A stretch of 64,000 bases of DNA from Blastopirellula marina (GCF_002967765.1 NZ_PUHY01000004.1:186001-250000); one strand, 5' to 3'. Shown: positions 45,647-55,491, numbered from the stretch's first letter. Numbers and translations: made by a program. The notes: a model not told the origin generated them from the letters alone.

Positions 45647-46870
45647 ATGGAAAGAATACAAACCAACGCATTGATTATCGGCGGAGGAGCGACGGGCCTT
45701 TGGCTACTAGACCGGCTTCGTCGCGACGGCCGATCTGCGTTGCTGCTGGAAAGCCAAGCTCTCGGCACGGGGCAAACAATCGCCGCACAAGGAATCTTGC
45801 ATAGCGGTTTGAAGTACTCGCTACAGGGCCTACTTACGGCTTCTGCCCGACAGGCCCGCGAGATGCCTAGCCTATGGAGAAAATGCCTTGAGGGGGGATC
45901 ACGGCCAGATCTTTCGAAAACGGAAGTCCGTTCGCAATCGTTTTACCTGTGGGGAACTAACTCCGCGTCATCCAAACTAGGGATGCTCGGGGCACGTCTG
46001 GGGCTTCAGGTCACTCCGAAAGCGGTTAGTCCTCATAATGCCCCCGATATCTTGCGAGCCTGTCCCGGCGCCATTTTCCGTGTCGGCGAGCAAGTCATCT
46101 CGTGCGGTTCGTTTTTAGAGAATCTCGCGGAGACGAACTCGCAGCAGATCGTTCAGGTCGCCAGGGAGGGAGGTGTTCGCTTCATCCGAGCTAACGATGG
46201 CAATGTTAGCTCCGCGATAGTGACTTCGCCAAATGGAAACCAGGTGGAAGTTGTCGCCGATTGGATCGTCCTTACCGCTGGACTTGGGAATGCTGCGTTA
46301 CGTCAATCAGCTGGACTCGATCCGAACAAGCAACAGACGCGTCCGCTGCACATGGTGATGGTCCAAGGTGGCCTGCCAGAGTTCTACGGGCATTGTGTCG
46401 ATGGGGCCACGACACGGGTATCGATAACCTCGGCGCGGAGCGAGCAAGGCGAAATTGTCTGGCAGGTCGGTGGTCAACTCGCAGAAGAGGGCGTTGCAAA
46501 GGACCGTGAGATCTTGATTGCTAAGGCTCAGCGCGAGCTTTCGTCAACTCTGCCAGGACTGAATCTCGAAGCGGCAAAGTGGTCAACCTACCGTGTCGAG
46601 CGAGCAGAGGGGACGACCGTCACAGGTGGTCGACCCGAATCATTTCGCGTTGAGAAAGACGGCAATCTTTTGACGGCTTGGCCAACCAAGCTGGTATTGG
46701 TGCCGCAGTTGGTAGATCACTTGAGCGAGACAGTCGCGAAACGTGCTTCCAATATCTCGATGAGTTCCACTATTCTCGCCGACTGGGCAAGGCCAAGCGT
46801 TGCCAAGGCTCCCTGGGATCGTGAAACCATGTGGACCTCGGTTGCACGCTCCGCTTCCGCCGCAGCCTAG
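45647..46870 (+). CDS. FAD-dependent oxidoreductase (DAO-type)
   Basis: 407 residues with an N-terminal Rossmann fold (TNALIIGGGATGLWLLDRL, GxGxxG) and an IAAQGILHSGLKY segment resembling the glycerol-3-phosphate-dehydrogenase/L-2-hydroxyglutarate-oxidase side of the DAO superfamily. No signal peptide. The aldo-keto reductase gene starts 27 nt later, suggesting a two-gene operon for oxidation and reduction of a small metabolite. The substrate is not deducible. Confidence 0.82.
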   Translation: MERIQTNALIIGGGATGLWLLDRLRRDGRSALLLESQALGTGQTIAAQGILHSGLKYSLQGLLTASARQAREMPSLWRKCLEGGSRPDLSKTEVRSQSFYLWGTNSASSKLGMLGARLGLQVTPKAVSPHNAPDILRACPGAIFRVGEQVISCGSFLENLAETNSQQIVQVAREGGVRFIRANDGNVSSAIVTSPNGNQVEVVADWIVLTAGLGNAALRQSAGLDPNKQQTRPLHMVMVQGGLPEFYGHCVDGATTRVSITSARSEQGEIVWQVGGQLAEEGVAKDREILIAKAQRELSSTLPGLNLEAAKWSTYRVERAEGTTVTGGRPESFRVEKDGNLLTAWPTKLVLVPQLVDHLSETVAKRASNISMSSTILADWARPSVAKAPWDRETMWTSVARSASAAA

Positions 46871-46896
46871 TGAATTTGTCGAGCCGAAAGGGCAGC

Positions 46897-47679
46897 ATGT
46901 ATACCAGGGCACTAGGAAATACAGGGCTTCATGTCGCACCGATTGGTTTCGGAGCGTTTAAGATAGGACGCAACGCGAAGATCAAATATCCATCAGCCTA
47001 CGATTTACCTGATGAAGCTGGTGTTGCCCATTTGTTAGATGGCTTGATCGAGATGGGAATCTGCCATTTCGATACGGCTCCGGCTTATGGACTCAGCGAA
47101 GAACGTATCGGGAATTGGCTTGCTCAACGATCGGATTCGGTTGTGGTTTCAACCAAGGTGGGCGAGCTTTTCCACGATGGTGAATCTCGCTACGTTTTCG
47201 ACGAGTTATCGGTACGAACCAGCGTTGCGAATAGCCTGCGGCTCTTGCGCCGTGATGTTCTTGATATCGTCTTGATTCATACGCCCGCGAACGACGTCGA
47301 GGTGCTCACCGAGTCGCCGGTTGTCGAGACGCTGCAATCGTTGAAGGAGGCGGGTGATATTCGGGCGATAGGCTTGTCGGGCAAAACGCCTCAGGCAGCA
47401 ACCATGGCACTCGAGTGGGCGGACCTGTTGATGGTCGAGTTCAACGTTGAAGATCAGGGTCATGCCGACGTGATTGAAGACGCAGCAAATCGCGGGCTCG
47501 GTGTACTGGTCAAGAAAGGATTGGCCTCCGGGCACCTTCCTGCCGCGGACGCGATTCCTTTTGTGCTACGCCAGAAAGGTGTCAGCAGCCTAGTCATTGG
47601 CGGCCTTAACCTCGAGCATATGGGCGATAATCTAGAGATTGCGCGTCGCTGTTTGGAAACAATGAGCGAAGGCGCTTAG
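46897..47679 (+). CDS. Aldo/keto reductase
   Basis: About 260 residues; the frame opens at 46831, but ATG 46897 (AAAGGG upstream) starts at the typical LGNTGLHVAPIGFG. The AKR tetrad is present: Asp59 and Tyr64 (HFDTAPAYG), Lys87 (VVSTKVG) and His128 (LIHTP). It lacks some C-terminal length compared with 300-330 residue members, so its cofactor pocket may be reduced. Likely a cytoplasmic NADPH-dependent carbonyl reductase. Its TAG stop overlaps the TAA stop of the convergent gene. Confidence 0.9.
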   Translation: MYTRALGNTGLHVAPIGFGAFKIGRNAKIKYPSAYDLPDEAGVAHLLDGLIEMGICHFDTAPAYGLSEERIGNWLAQRSDSVVVSTKVGELFHDGESRYVFDELSVRTSVANSLRLLRRDVLDIVLIHTPANDVEVLTESPVVETLQSLKEAGDIRAIGLSGKTPQAATMALEWADLLMVEFNVEDQGHADVIEDAANRGLGVLVKKGLASGHLPAADAIPFVLRQKGVSSLVIGGLNLEHMGDNLEIARRCLETMSEGA

Positions 47680-48638
47680 TTGGGCGTTTGATTGCGAACG
47701 CAGCGAAAGCCGGTGAAATTATTGCTCATCTCCGGAGATAGTTTCGAGCGGTACCAGACCATCGCTTCGCTGGTGCCAGTTTGGTCGGAACTAAGCCAGC
47801 TTCCACCTCGCGTAACTCTTGCATCGCCCGTATTCGGACCAGTGGGATTCTCGCGCGTAATCCGATCGTAGCTGTCGGCTGCGTACCAGCTTGATGTCCA
47901 TTCAGACACGTTGCCTGCTAAGTCGAACAGACCGTTCTCGCTGGGCGGATAGATTCCAACCGGCGAAGTACCGGAGTAGCCGTCCGTGCCTAGGTCACGA
48001 ATTGGAAAGTTTCCTTCCCAGAGGTTCGCCATGGCCTTGGAATTTGGATTCAGCGTCGTCCCCCAGGGATAGCTTCGTTCTAGATTCTTTCCTCGAGCAG
48101 CTGCTTCCCATTGGAATTCCGTTGGCAAGCTTTTACCGGCCCACTTCGCGTAGGCTTGGGCATCGTACCAGCTTACCTGGACGACAGGGTGGTCTGGTTT
48201 GCCAACTGCCGAGGAGCCAGGCCCCGCTGGGGTTTGCCAGTTCGCACCTTGCTGCTGCGTAAACGTTTGCTTTTGAAGATCGAATACAAGCGATTGCCCG
48301 CGTCGTTCGGCATCGGTAATGTAGCCGGTGGCTTCGACGAACTCGGCGAACATGGCGTTTGTGACTTCCGTCGAATCAATCACGAATGGAGCAAGCTTGA
48401 TCTGGCACGACGGACGAACGTCGCGCGGACCAGCGTCGTATCCAATTAAATAGATGCCACCAGCAATGCTGACCCCACCTTGAGGTTCGTTCCGTGTCGC
48501 ATTTTCCGACGCAATCGCTAGATCGGGCGGAGCAGCATCTTGCTCACCGCTTTGGTTTTGATAGACAACAGTCCCAGCGATAAATAGCGTTCCGAATGCA
48601 ACAAGCAATATGATCGATCGATTGGGCCTTCGGTTCAT
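47676..48638 (-). CDS. SUMF1/formylglycine-generating-enzyme-like domain protein, catalytic cysteines absent
   Basis: 320 residues with one N-terminal membrane anchor or signal (about 8-26). The SUMF1 domain runs from about residue 55 to the end: PFVIDSTEVTNAMFAEFV, HPVVQVSWYDAQAYAKWAGKSLPTEFQWEAAARG, GLFDLAGNVSEW and TRGGSWLSSDQTG...TGFRCVRN. In true formylglycine-generating enzymes the segment after RGGS carries two cysteines; here Ser and Thr stand there. Sulfatase activation is therefore unlikely, and no sulfatase is in the window. A binding or structural role is inferred. Confidence 0.88.
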   Translation of the reverse strand: MNRRPNRSIILLVAFGTLFIAGTVVYQNQSGEQDAAPPDLAIASENATRNEPQGGVSIAGGIYLIGYDAGPRDVRPSCQIKLAPFVIDSTEVTNAMFAEFVEATGYITDAERRGQSLVFDLQKQTFTQQQGANWQTPAGPGSSAVGKPDHPVVQVSWYDAQAYAKWAGKSLPTEFQWEAAARGKNLERSYPWGTTLNPNSKAMANLWEGNFPIRDLGTDGYSGTSPVGIYPPSENGLFDLAGNVSEWTSSWYAADSYDRITRENPTGPNTGDARVTRGGSWLSSDQTGTSEAMVWYRSKLSPEMSNNFTGFRCVRNQTPN

Positions 48639-48669
48639 CCATGCTCCTCAGGCTGACACAACGAATGCG

Positions 48670-49527
48670 TCAGCTTAGTTTCTGCCGCATGCGCCGGCTG
48701 TAGGCCTCGAGCTTCCGTCGCTCGGTTTCGGAAAGCGAATCCATGCCTGATTCGCGGACCTTGTCCAAGATGCGTTCCGCTTCTTCGTCGGAGTCGTTGT
48801 AGGGATCATACTCTTCTTCTTCGGTATGGACCCGAAGTCGTGGTCGAGATCGAATCGACAATTTAGGTATCGCGAATTTGCTGGGAATGAAACTGCCGAA
48901 GCGGATACCGCTGAAGAAATACGCCAAGCCGAGCCCGATACCAGCTAAGTGAGCAGAGTAGGCAACTTGCTCGTCCGTTCCGAACAGGTTGAGCAGCAGG
49001 ATGATGACACCAGCTACCCATGCCGGAACCGGGAAGATAAAGCTGAGGTAGAGCGTCATCTTCGGATAGAGGCAGATGAATAGTGTCATAATGGTCGAGA
49101 TCGCCCCCGAGGCTCCCACCATCAAGATCTGGTGATTCGCACCAAATGTTGCCATCGTCACCAAGTTCCAGACGATGCCGCATACAAGAATGCTGATGAA
49201 ATAGATCTTCAGGAACTCAGCTTTCCCGTAACGGTCTTCGACGATTCGCCCAAACATCCACAGGACGAACATATTCATCACGATATGCCAAATCGTCGTT
49301 GTGGAGTGGAGAAACCCGTAGGTTAAGTACTGGTACCACAGAATCGGATTGTAAAGCGTATCGGCGTGAACACCGAAGTTGTTCGCCAGTTGAAGCTGGA
49401 ATAACCAATCCGCCAGAAAGATCCCAATGTTGGTATACACCAACAGCATGGTGGCAGACTGTCCTTCCAAATTGAAAGACATTTGCCCTTCTGGTTCGCG
49501 GTAATATTCCCGATCGTAGAGACCCAT
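48670..49527 (-). CDS. Rhomboid-family intramembrane serine protease
   Basis: 285 residues, six or so membrane segments between about 25 and 215. The catalytic dyad is Ser140 in VGASGAIS and His193 in YSAHLAGIGLG. The TYGFLHSTTTIWHIVMNMFVLW segment is the rhomboid H-x3-N region. The C-terminal about 65 residues form a soluble, acidic then helical tail (EEEEYDPYNDSDEEAERIL). It cleaves membrane proteins within or near the membrane. The start at ATG 49527 has a close AGGA. Confidence 0.93.
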   Translation of the reverse strand: MGLYDREYYREPEGQMSFNLEGQSATMLLVYTNIGIFLADWLFQLQLANNFGVHADTLYNPILWYQYLTYGFLHSTTTIWHIVMNMFVLWMFGRIVEDRYGKAEFLKIYFISILVCGIVWNLVTMATFGANHQILMVGASGAISTIMTLFICLYPKMTLYLSFIFPVPAWVAGVIILLLNLFGTDEQVAYSAHLAGIGLGLAYFFSGIRFGSFIPSKFAIPKLSIRSRPRLRVHTEEEEYDPYNDSDEEAERILDKVRESGMDSLSETERRKLEAYSRRMRQKLS

Positions 49528-49786
49528 TTCCTAACCCAAGCAGGGTGCTGTATCTGTGCTCGTAGAAAGTACTACGAGCATTTACACAACTTATCTTAGG
49601 TGCGCCGAGGAAAAAAGTGCAGTGCAGTTCCAGAAACCGCAGATCTTGCGCGGCCTGCAAGTCTTGAGAGGGTGATAGCTTAGGGGCTATAGCGACTTAC
49701 GCATCCCCCGCCAGCGACGTTCACGGACACCCAGAACGTTTTACACTTCGAATTTACGCAGGAGCTGAAACGCTTGTACTGGCAAA

Positions 49787-51286
49787 CTAGTTGGCCAGCG
49801 TCAACGAGTCGGAACTTGAGCTATCTTGATTACGCTGCTCTTGCTCGAGCTTTTGCAGGACCGCGTCGCTAACACGCTTCAGCTCTTCCACCAAAGTCTG
49901 GTTCGTCCGATAGAGTTGGCTGTTCGTCTTCAGCGTTTGAGTCAGGAAGTCCATCAGGCGAGTCTTGTACTCGGCGATCTGCTCCTGCTCGTAAACGACT
50001 TTGGTCTTGTCGTCCTGTAACTTCGTCTTTTCTTGCGTGCGGTAAGCCACAACATCTTTGGCGACTTGTTCCGATGCTTTCAGCATATCGATCGACTTGT
50101 TTAGCACATAAGCTGTGTCTTGCAGATCTTCGACTTGAGCCTTGTAAGCATGGAATTGGAATGCGAAGTCGTTGAGTGGGCGGTAGTAAAGTCGTTCGTC
50201 GATCTTGACGATGCCCTGATCAACCAGTGCTTTCCCTTTGTCACCTGTGGTCGACATGATGACCTGGGTTCCCTTGGTGAACTTAGTCGGAGAACCCTGT
50301 TTCAGGAAGCCAGCGGCGGCCAAACCAGAAGCTGGTTCGAACTCTTGCGTAACGCCTGAGGTTTCTGTTTCGGCATCGACCGGAACTTCGTAGTCCTGTT
50401 CGAAGGTGACCTTGCTCATGACCGCCAATTCTGGATCGTCATTCTGCGCTGGTTCACCGGTGCGTTGGAAACGAACGACCATTTCGTCAGCCAGCGGCTG
50501 AGGGAGGCCGAGCCGCGAGCAGGCACCTCGGATGACGGCAGCCAGTTTCTCGTCGTCCATGCTTTCGAAGATTTGGTGCTCGTCGACGGGCATCTTGTCG
50601 TACAGCATCCAAGGATTCTTCAAGTTGATCACTTGTTGCTGGGTTTGATCGAGCTTGGTGGTTGGTTCAACGGTCAAATTCTGCGCATTAACCGACTTAA
50701 CGACGAATTCACCGATGAAGTAAGCCGGCACAGCAATCGACTGATTGTCTGGCGACGGCATTTGACCGAACGCATAAACAATATCGTTGACCGCCAGCGA
50801 ACGTGGAGGCTGCGTGGGAGCTGGGCCCGCTGCAGGGGCGTCCGGGTCAGTAGGCGTTGCGGATTGGATCGGGGGCAGGGCCAGATTAATTTGGTTGTTG
50901 TTAACACCGACACGATTCACATTCCGCCACAAGCGTCCACGATCGTACATCACACGTCGCAACTCCGCTTCGGCACCGGAGAGGCTATCAGTTTCGTTTT
51001 CGACGGTATTTAGACGACCGGTTTTCGGATCGATAGAGAAGCCATGCTGTAATTGCTCGACGCGCGCTTCCTGGGTGGCTAGTTGTTCTTGCAGCTGCTC
51101 AGCCGTCTTTTTCCAAGACGTCTCGGTCTTGAGCACGGCGGCAGAAAGAATCAGGTAGGCAAACCCAGCACCAAACGTCAGGAACAAGCCCAACACGTGC
51201 AGAACATTCCAGTTGGCCGCGTTCAGGTACGAGAAGAACCCAAACAGCAGAACGAGCACGGCAATGACAATGTAGAGGACGGTCAT
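49787..51286 (-). CDS. Membrane-anchored coiled-coil protein, unknown
   Basis: 499 residues. Two membrane segments at about 4-22 and 29-51, then a coiled coil about 55-85 (TAEQLQEQLATQEARVEQLQ), a Pro/Ala/Asp-rich linker near 140-165, a beta-rich central part about 165-375, and a long C-terminal coiled coil about 380-490 (EQVAKDVVAYRTQEKTKLQDDKTKVV). The make-up suggests an envelope scaffold tied to the inner membrane. I do not recognise the family. It is divergent from the MarR gene. Confidence 0.75.
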   Translation of the reverse strand: MTVLYIVIAVLVLLFGFFSYLNAANWNVLHVLGLFLTFGAGFAYLILSAAVLKTETSWKKTAEQLQEQLATQEARVEQLQHGFSIDPKTGRLNTVENETDSLSGAEAELRRVMYDRGRLWRNVNRVGVNNNQINLALPPIQSATPTDPDAPAAGPAPTQPPRSLAVNDIVYAFGQMPSPDNQSIAVPAYFIGEFVVKSVNAQNLTVEPTTKLDQTQQQVINLKNPWMLYDKMPVDEHQIFESMDDEKLAAVIRGACSRLGLPQPLADEMVVRFQRTGEPAQNDDPELAVMSKVTFEQDYEVPVDAETETSGVTQEFEPASGLAAAGFLKQGSPTKFTKGTQVIMSTTGDKGKALVDQGIVKIDERLYYRPLNDFAFQFHAYKAQVEDLQDTAYVLNKSIDMLKASEQVAKDVVAYRTQEKTKLQDDKTKVVYEQEQIAEYKTRLMDFLTQTLKTNSQLYRTNQTLVEELKRVSDAVLQKLEQEQRNQDSSSSDSLTLAN

Positions 51287-51744
51287 GTGGGCCTAGGTTC
51301 TGATAGGTAACGGTCGTGATGATGACAGAAAAGACTGAGGCTTGGATCCGCGTATCGGCGTCGTTCACCCTCCATGAGGCAATAGGGACGCGCAAATCCA
51401 TCCGTGTATTGTACTTCAGACCCTTGGCATTTCACGCAAAATGCGTAGGCATTCCGCAGAAATCACCTTCAGATCATAAATTGGGTATTTTGGGTCGTCA
51501 AGTCTAGCCTGACGGGCAGGCATTTACCTAACTTCCAGTCTTAGAAAAGGTTAGGTCACAAATAGCCAGCAAGCAGGGCTCTACAACCGGCAAAATCGTT
51601 CAAGTTCGAACGATTGTTTGTCGAAAGATATCGACAGCGGAACGTTCTCCCCCGGAATGGTTCGCTCTTGAATGAACCAAAGCTTTTTCCATCGTACAGG
51701 CCGAGTGGGCCGGTAGGGTGCAGGCTGCCTTCCAAATTCCACGG
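51287..51744. other. Divergent regulatory region upstream of the MarR operon
   Basis: About 460 nt with no gene. It carries two adjoining inverted repeats at 51594-51636 (listed separately) and must hold promoters for the coiled-coil gene to the left and the MarR efflux operon to the right. Confidence 0.5.
51594..51636. promoter_or_regulatory. Two tandem inverted repeats, candidate MarR operators
   Basis: AATCGTTC (51594-51601) with GAACGATT (51608-51615), and TGTCGA (51619-51624) with TCGACA (51631-51636). Both are perfect, both have 6-nt spacers, and they lie three bases apart. They are about 110-150 nt upstream of the MarR-type start. MarR repressors bind short palindromes as dimers and often control their own operon, so autoregulation is a good guess. 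Confidence 0.5.
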
Positions 51745-52266
51745 ATGGAATCTATGGCAAGTTCCGAGCCAGCGACACCGCAGGATGCGGTGGAACTAAT
51801 AGGTATGGCAATCGAAATGGCATCATGTGAGAAGACGATGCGAGCCGCGATCGCTCAGGTCGTAGCTCCGTTTCATCTCTCTGAGAATGCCTTTTTCATA
51901 CTGATCCTCTGCCAACAAAACCTGCGAAAGTCGCTCTCGCAGTCGGCTCTGGCGAAAATGGTCGGTCTTTCGCCTGCCCAGTTAAGCCATCTCGTCGAGC
52001 AGCTTCGTCAGGATGATTGGATCGAGCCACAGCGAGATCCGCACGACCGTCGCCGCCAATTCTGGACGCTAACCGATGACGGAACACAACGTCTGGAAAA
52101 GATCATGCCCCATTTCCGTGAGGCCTGGCAATTCGATCAATTGCCGGTTGATCCGCAAACGCTGGTCGCAGGAATGCGAAAGCTAGTCGCGATTTTAGGG
52201 GCTTCGTTAAATTCCCGACCGGCACCAACTCCGCCGGCTTCCCTTTCCAAATCCCACGCAGCCTAA
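51745..52266 (+). CDS. MarR-family transcriptional regulator of an efflux operon
   Basis: About 173 residues from ATG 51745 (GTG 51718 and ATG 51754 are alternatives; no strong ribosome site decides). The winged helix-turn-helix is clear: LSQSALAKMVGLSPAQLSHLVEQL as recognition region and RDPHDRRRQFWTLTDDGTQRL as the wing, the MarR hallmark. The TolC gene starts 16 nt after the stop, so regulator and pump are one transcript. Probable ligand: a compound exported by the pump. Confidence 0.9.
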   Translation: MESMASSEPATPQDAVELIGMAIEMASCEKTMRAAIAQVVAPFHLSENAFFILILCQQNLRKSLSQSALAKMVGLSPAQLSHLVEQLRQDDWIEPQRDPHDRRRQFWTLTDDGTQRLEKIMPHFREAWQFDQLPVDPQTLVAGMRKLVAILGASLNSRPAPTPPASLSKSHAA

Positions 52267-52282
52267 AGGGAACAGGGGCACT

Positions 52283-55057
52283 ATGCGAAATAATACCGCT
52301 CATTCTCGGAACGCATCGTTTGCCAACAATTCCATTTATTGGACGATGCTCTTGTGTTCGTTGATAGCCGGGGTCTTGTTGGCCGGATGCCGCTCTCAGG
52401 CGTTTTACCGGACACAAGCGGACGACGATGCCTATTTCCTCGTCGCGGAAAAGAACAACGATCCGCGATGGGATTTGCAACGCACCAACATCACGCCTGA
52501 CCCGCGGTCACGTATGTTCGACCCGTTCAGCCCTGATTGTCCCCCCATGCCGGTGGACGATCCGGCGGCTCATCAATACATGGAAGTTGTCGACGGGAAG
52601 CGAGCCTATTGGGGCTGGGAACGCAACGGTGTGACTACCGACGTTGCAAACCCCAATTGGATGGCTTACTTGCCGATGAACGAAGAAGGGATTCTCATTC
52701 TCGATGGAGACAAAGCGGTTGAGATCGCCCGCTTGAACTCGCCCAGCTACCAGCGTGCGCTAGAAGACCTTTATATTTCCGCGCTCGATGTTAGCTTCCA
52801 ACGATTTCAATTCGACGCTCAATTCTTTGGTGGTTACGAAACCTTTTTCACCTCGACCGGGCCGGCCCGTGGTGGCTCGTCCAGCTTGCTCGAGGCCAAC
52901 ACACGCAACATTCAAATGGAAAAGATGTTCGCAACTGGTGGCCAATTGGTCGTTGGTCTAGCGAACAACATCATGTGGGAATTCTCAGGTCCGAACACGC
53001 ATTCGGTGAACTCTCTGATCGACTTCTCACTCGTTCAGCCACTATTGCGTAATGGCGGACGAAAAGTGGTGCTCGAGAATCTCACGCAACAAGAACGCAA
53101 CTTGCTGGCGTCGGTTCGATCGATGGAACGCTTTAACCAATCGTTCTACTTGGATATTATCGCCGGCCGTGGTTTGACCTCCAGTCCTGGAAATGTTGGC
53201 GGCATCCCTTCGATTGGTCCCAGTGGTGCGTTCAACGCGAGCGGGTACTACGGGCTATTGCAACGTCAGCAGACGATTCGCAACCAAGAGAGCAACATCG
53301 CATCGCTACGAACCAGCCTGGCCCAGCTCGAAGCTTTCTTTGAGGCGGGACGAATCGACTCGTTCCAGGTGGAACTGACACGACAGTCCTTGTTTCAAAC
53401 GCAAAGTTCGCTGCTACAAAGCAAGACAACCCTCCAGAACTCATTGGACCAGTTCAAGATCGATATGGGGCTTCCTCCAGAGATCAACGTACAGCTGGAA
53501 CGGGACAATTTCTTCGAGCAGTTTAATCTGATCGATCCCGTGTTCACGCCGGTGACCAACAAGTTGAACGATATCCAGTCGGTGGTAGGTGTTTCGTTGC
53601 TGGAAGTGTTGCCAGACCCTGAAGCAATCGATCCGAATCAGCCCTTTAATCCGGAGTTAGTCTGGAGCGACGAGGTGAATCAGCGTTTGCAAAATCTGCG
53701 AACGATGACCGGTCAGTTGAAGGCGATTTTGCAGCTGATCAATGAAGACTTGTACCCGCTCGTGGAAGAGGATGTCACCCGTTTGGAGAACGTGTTACCT
53801 AGCCGAGTGACCGACTTGAAGAAGATTCAAGAGAAGCTCGCCGGTTACAGCGAAGACGTTCCGCCGGAAGTGGTGTCTAACGGGGTGCTTAGCACGCGTC
53901 GCTTGGAAGAACTGCCACCGCAACTCCGAGCAATCTTGGATGATCTCCGCGATCGATTCGCCCAGCATCGCGAGATTCTCGATCGCATCGATCAGGAAGT
54001 TGGAACTCTCACCGAGCAAGGACCTAACCTCGATTCCAAGCAACTGTATCAGCGAGCCAAGGCGGTTGTCTTCGATCCGGTGCCTGACGAAATTCAGACC
54101 CTGATCGCCGATGTCCTCAGTCTGCAATTAGTCCAAGCCCGAGCTCGTACCGAAACGGTAAGCCTGGTTCCGGTCGATATTAATTCGGACACGGCGTTGA
54201 AGGTGGCTCGCATTCACCGACTCGACTGGATGAATGCTCAAGCAGCTTACGTCGACTCGTGGCGAAACATTCAGATCGTGGCGAACGACTTACTGAGCGA
54301 TCTCGACGTGGTCTTCACCGGCGAAATCGGAAACGTAGGTGGTGACAACCCTGTCAAATTCAATAGTGACAACGGTCGCTTACGTGCCGGTCTTGAATGG
54401 GACGCGCCGTTAACACGCCTGATCGAACGTAACAATTATCGAGAATCTTTGATCGCCTTTCAGCGGACACGGCGCGATTACTACCAGTACCGCGACCGAA
54501 TCAGCCAGGGGCTACGAAGTACGCTTCGAACGATGGACTTGAATCGCATCAACTTTGAACTGCGACGTGCGGCGGTCCAGGTGGCGATTTCACAGGTGGA
54601 ACGTACCCAATTGCGATTGCAGGAACCGGCCAAGCCGAATCAAACCAATCAGCAATTCGATTCGAGTACGGCTCGTGACTTGTTGAACGCGTTGGATAGT
54701 TTGCTATCGGCCCAGAACGATATTTTGACGGTCGGCGTGAGCTACGAAGTGCTTCGTCGCGGATTGGACGTCGATATGGGGACCATTCAACTGGATGATC
54801 GAGGAATTTGGATCGATCCGGGGCCGGTCGATGGAAAATTCTGGGAAGAGCAGGTCGAAAACATGGGAACACAGAGCGATCTGCCTGACTTTCATCAAGA
54901 ACAACAACTATTAGAGGGGATCGAGTCGCGAACTGAGGCCAATCCGGCGGACGATCCTGATACCCCAGTTGAAATTCTGGAAGAGTTGCCGCCAGGTCAG
55001 ATATTACAGCCCGCTGAGGCGGTACCTGCGAATCCCCAGCTTGAGCCGCCAGAATAG
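52283..55057 (+). CDS. Enlarged TolC-family outer-membrane lipoprotein
   Basis: 924 residues, about twice the usual TolC size; AAAGGGA precedes ATG 52283. Signal with lipobox LLAGC near residue 36. OEP features: ALDVSFQRFQFDAQFFGGYE, SLVQPLLRNGGRKVVLENLTQQERN, then the helical part LRTSLAQLEAFFEAGRIDSFQVELTRQ. Residues about 415-630 form an additional helical, charged segment between the two OEP halves. The second half resumes at SDTALKVARIHRLDWMNAQAAY. The C-terminal about 60 residues are acidic and Pro-rich. It should be the outer-membrane part of the tripartite pump whose HlyD, ATPase and permease genes follow. Confidence 0.88.
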   Translation: MRNNTAHSRNASFANNSIYWTMLLCSLIAGVLLAGCRSQAFYRTQADDDAYFLVAEKNNDPRWDLQRTNITPDPRSRMFDPFSPDCPPMPVDDPAAHQYMEVVDGKRAYWGWERNGVTTDVANPNWMAYLPMNEEGILILDGDKAVEIARLNSPSYQRALEDLYISALDVSFQRFQFDAQFFGGYETFFTSTGPARGGSSSLLEANTRNIQMEKMFATGGQLVVGLANNIMWEFSGPNTHSVNSLIDFSLVQPLLRNGGRKVVLENLTQQERNLLASVRSMERFNQSFYLDIIAGRGLTSSPGNVGGIPSIGPSGAFNASGYYGLLQRQQTIRNQESNIASLRTSLAQLEAFFEAGRIDSFQVELTRQSLFQTQSSLLQSKTTLQNSLDQFKIDMGLPPEINVQLERDNFFEQFNLIDPVFTPVTNKLNDIQSVVGVSLLEVLPDPEAIDPNQPFNPELVWSDEVNQRLQNLRTMTGQLKAILQLINEDLYPLVEEDVTRLENVLPSRVTDLKKIQEKLAGYSEDVPPEVVSNGVLSTRRLEELPPQLRAILDDLRDRFAQHREILDRIDQEVGTLTEQGPNLDSKQLYQRAKAVVFDPVPDEIQTLIADVLSLQLVQARARTETVSLVPVDINSDTALKVARIHRLDWMNAQAAYVDSWRNIQIVANDLLSDLDVVFTGEIGNVGGDNPVKFNSDNGRLRAGLEWDAPLTRLIERNNYRESLIAFQRTRRDYYQYRDRISQGLRSTLRTMDLNRINFELRRAAVQVAISQVERTQLRLQEPAKPNQTNQQFDSSTARDLLNALDSLLSAQNDILTVGVSYEVLRRGLDVDMGTIQLDDRGIWIDPGPVDGKFWEEQVENMGTQSDLPDFHQEQQLLEGIESRTEANPADDPDTPVEILEELPPGQILQPAEAVPANPQLEPPE

Positions 55058-55491
55058 ACGGGCATTGCTAGGAAAATACAGTCGCAAGTTCCCTATTTTC
55101 TGTGTTTTGCGTAAATGGCGAGTTCGCCCTGTTGCTTGTTCCTCGCCCAACAGAAAGAATTGACCATCAAGCTGACAAATGTTTCGACAATCTTTAGGTG
55201 CCTGAGGGAATCATTTCGCGACTCGCGGGGTTTAATCTAGTGAGCGCGCGGTGGAAGACAACGGTCTTCCTAACGCACGGTTTAACACCCGAAATGTCGT
55301 TAACTCTCGCGTATGACACGATTTAGAGGCAATGTTGCCGCTTCAATACGTCAAAATTGACGTGCATGTTGGACAGTTGCCGGTTAGAATGAGAGTCACC
55401 TGCCTCGGGGCGAACTCTCCCCTTCTTTACATCCTTGTGCATGGTTATCCATGGTTTTCGCCATGCACCCTTCCGCATTGAGAAATTGTCC
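55058..55491. other. Gap inside the efflux operon
   Basis: About 430 nt between the TolC and HlyD genes with no convincing gene. A hairpin GGAAGAC (55253-55259) / GTCTTCC (55264-55270) lies in the middle. A second promoter for the HlyD-ABC genes may be here; I cannot identify it. Confidence 0.4.
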
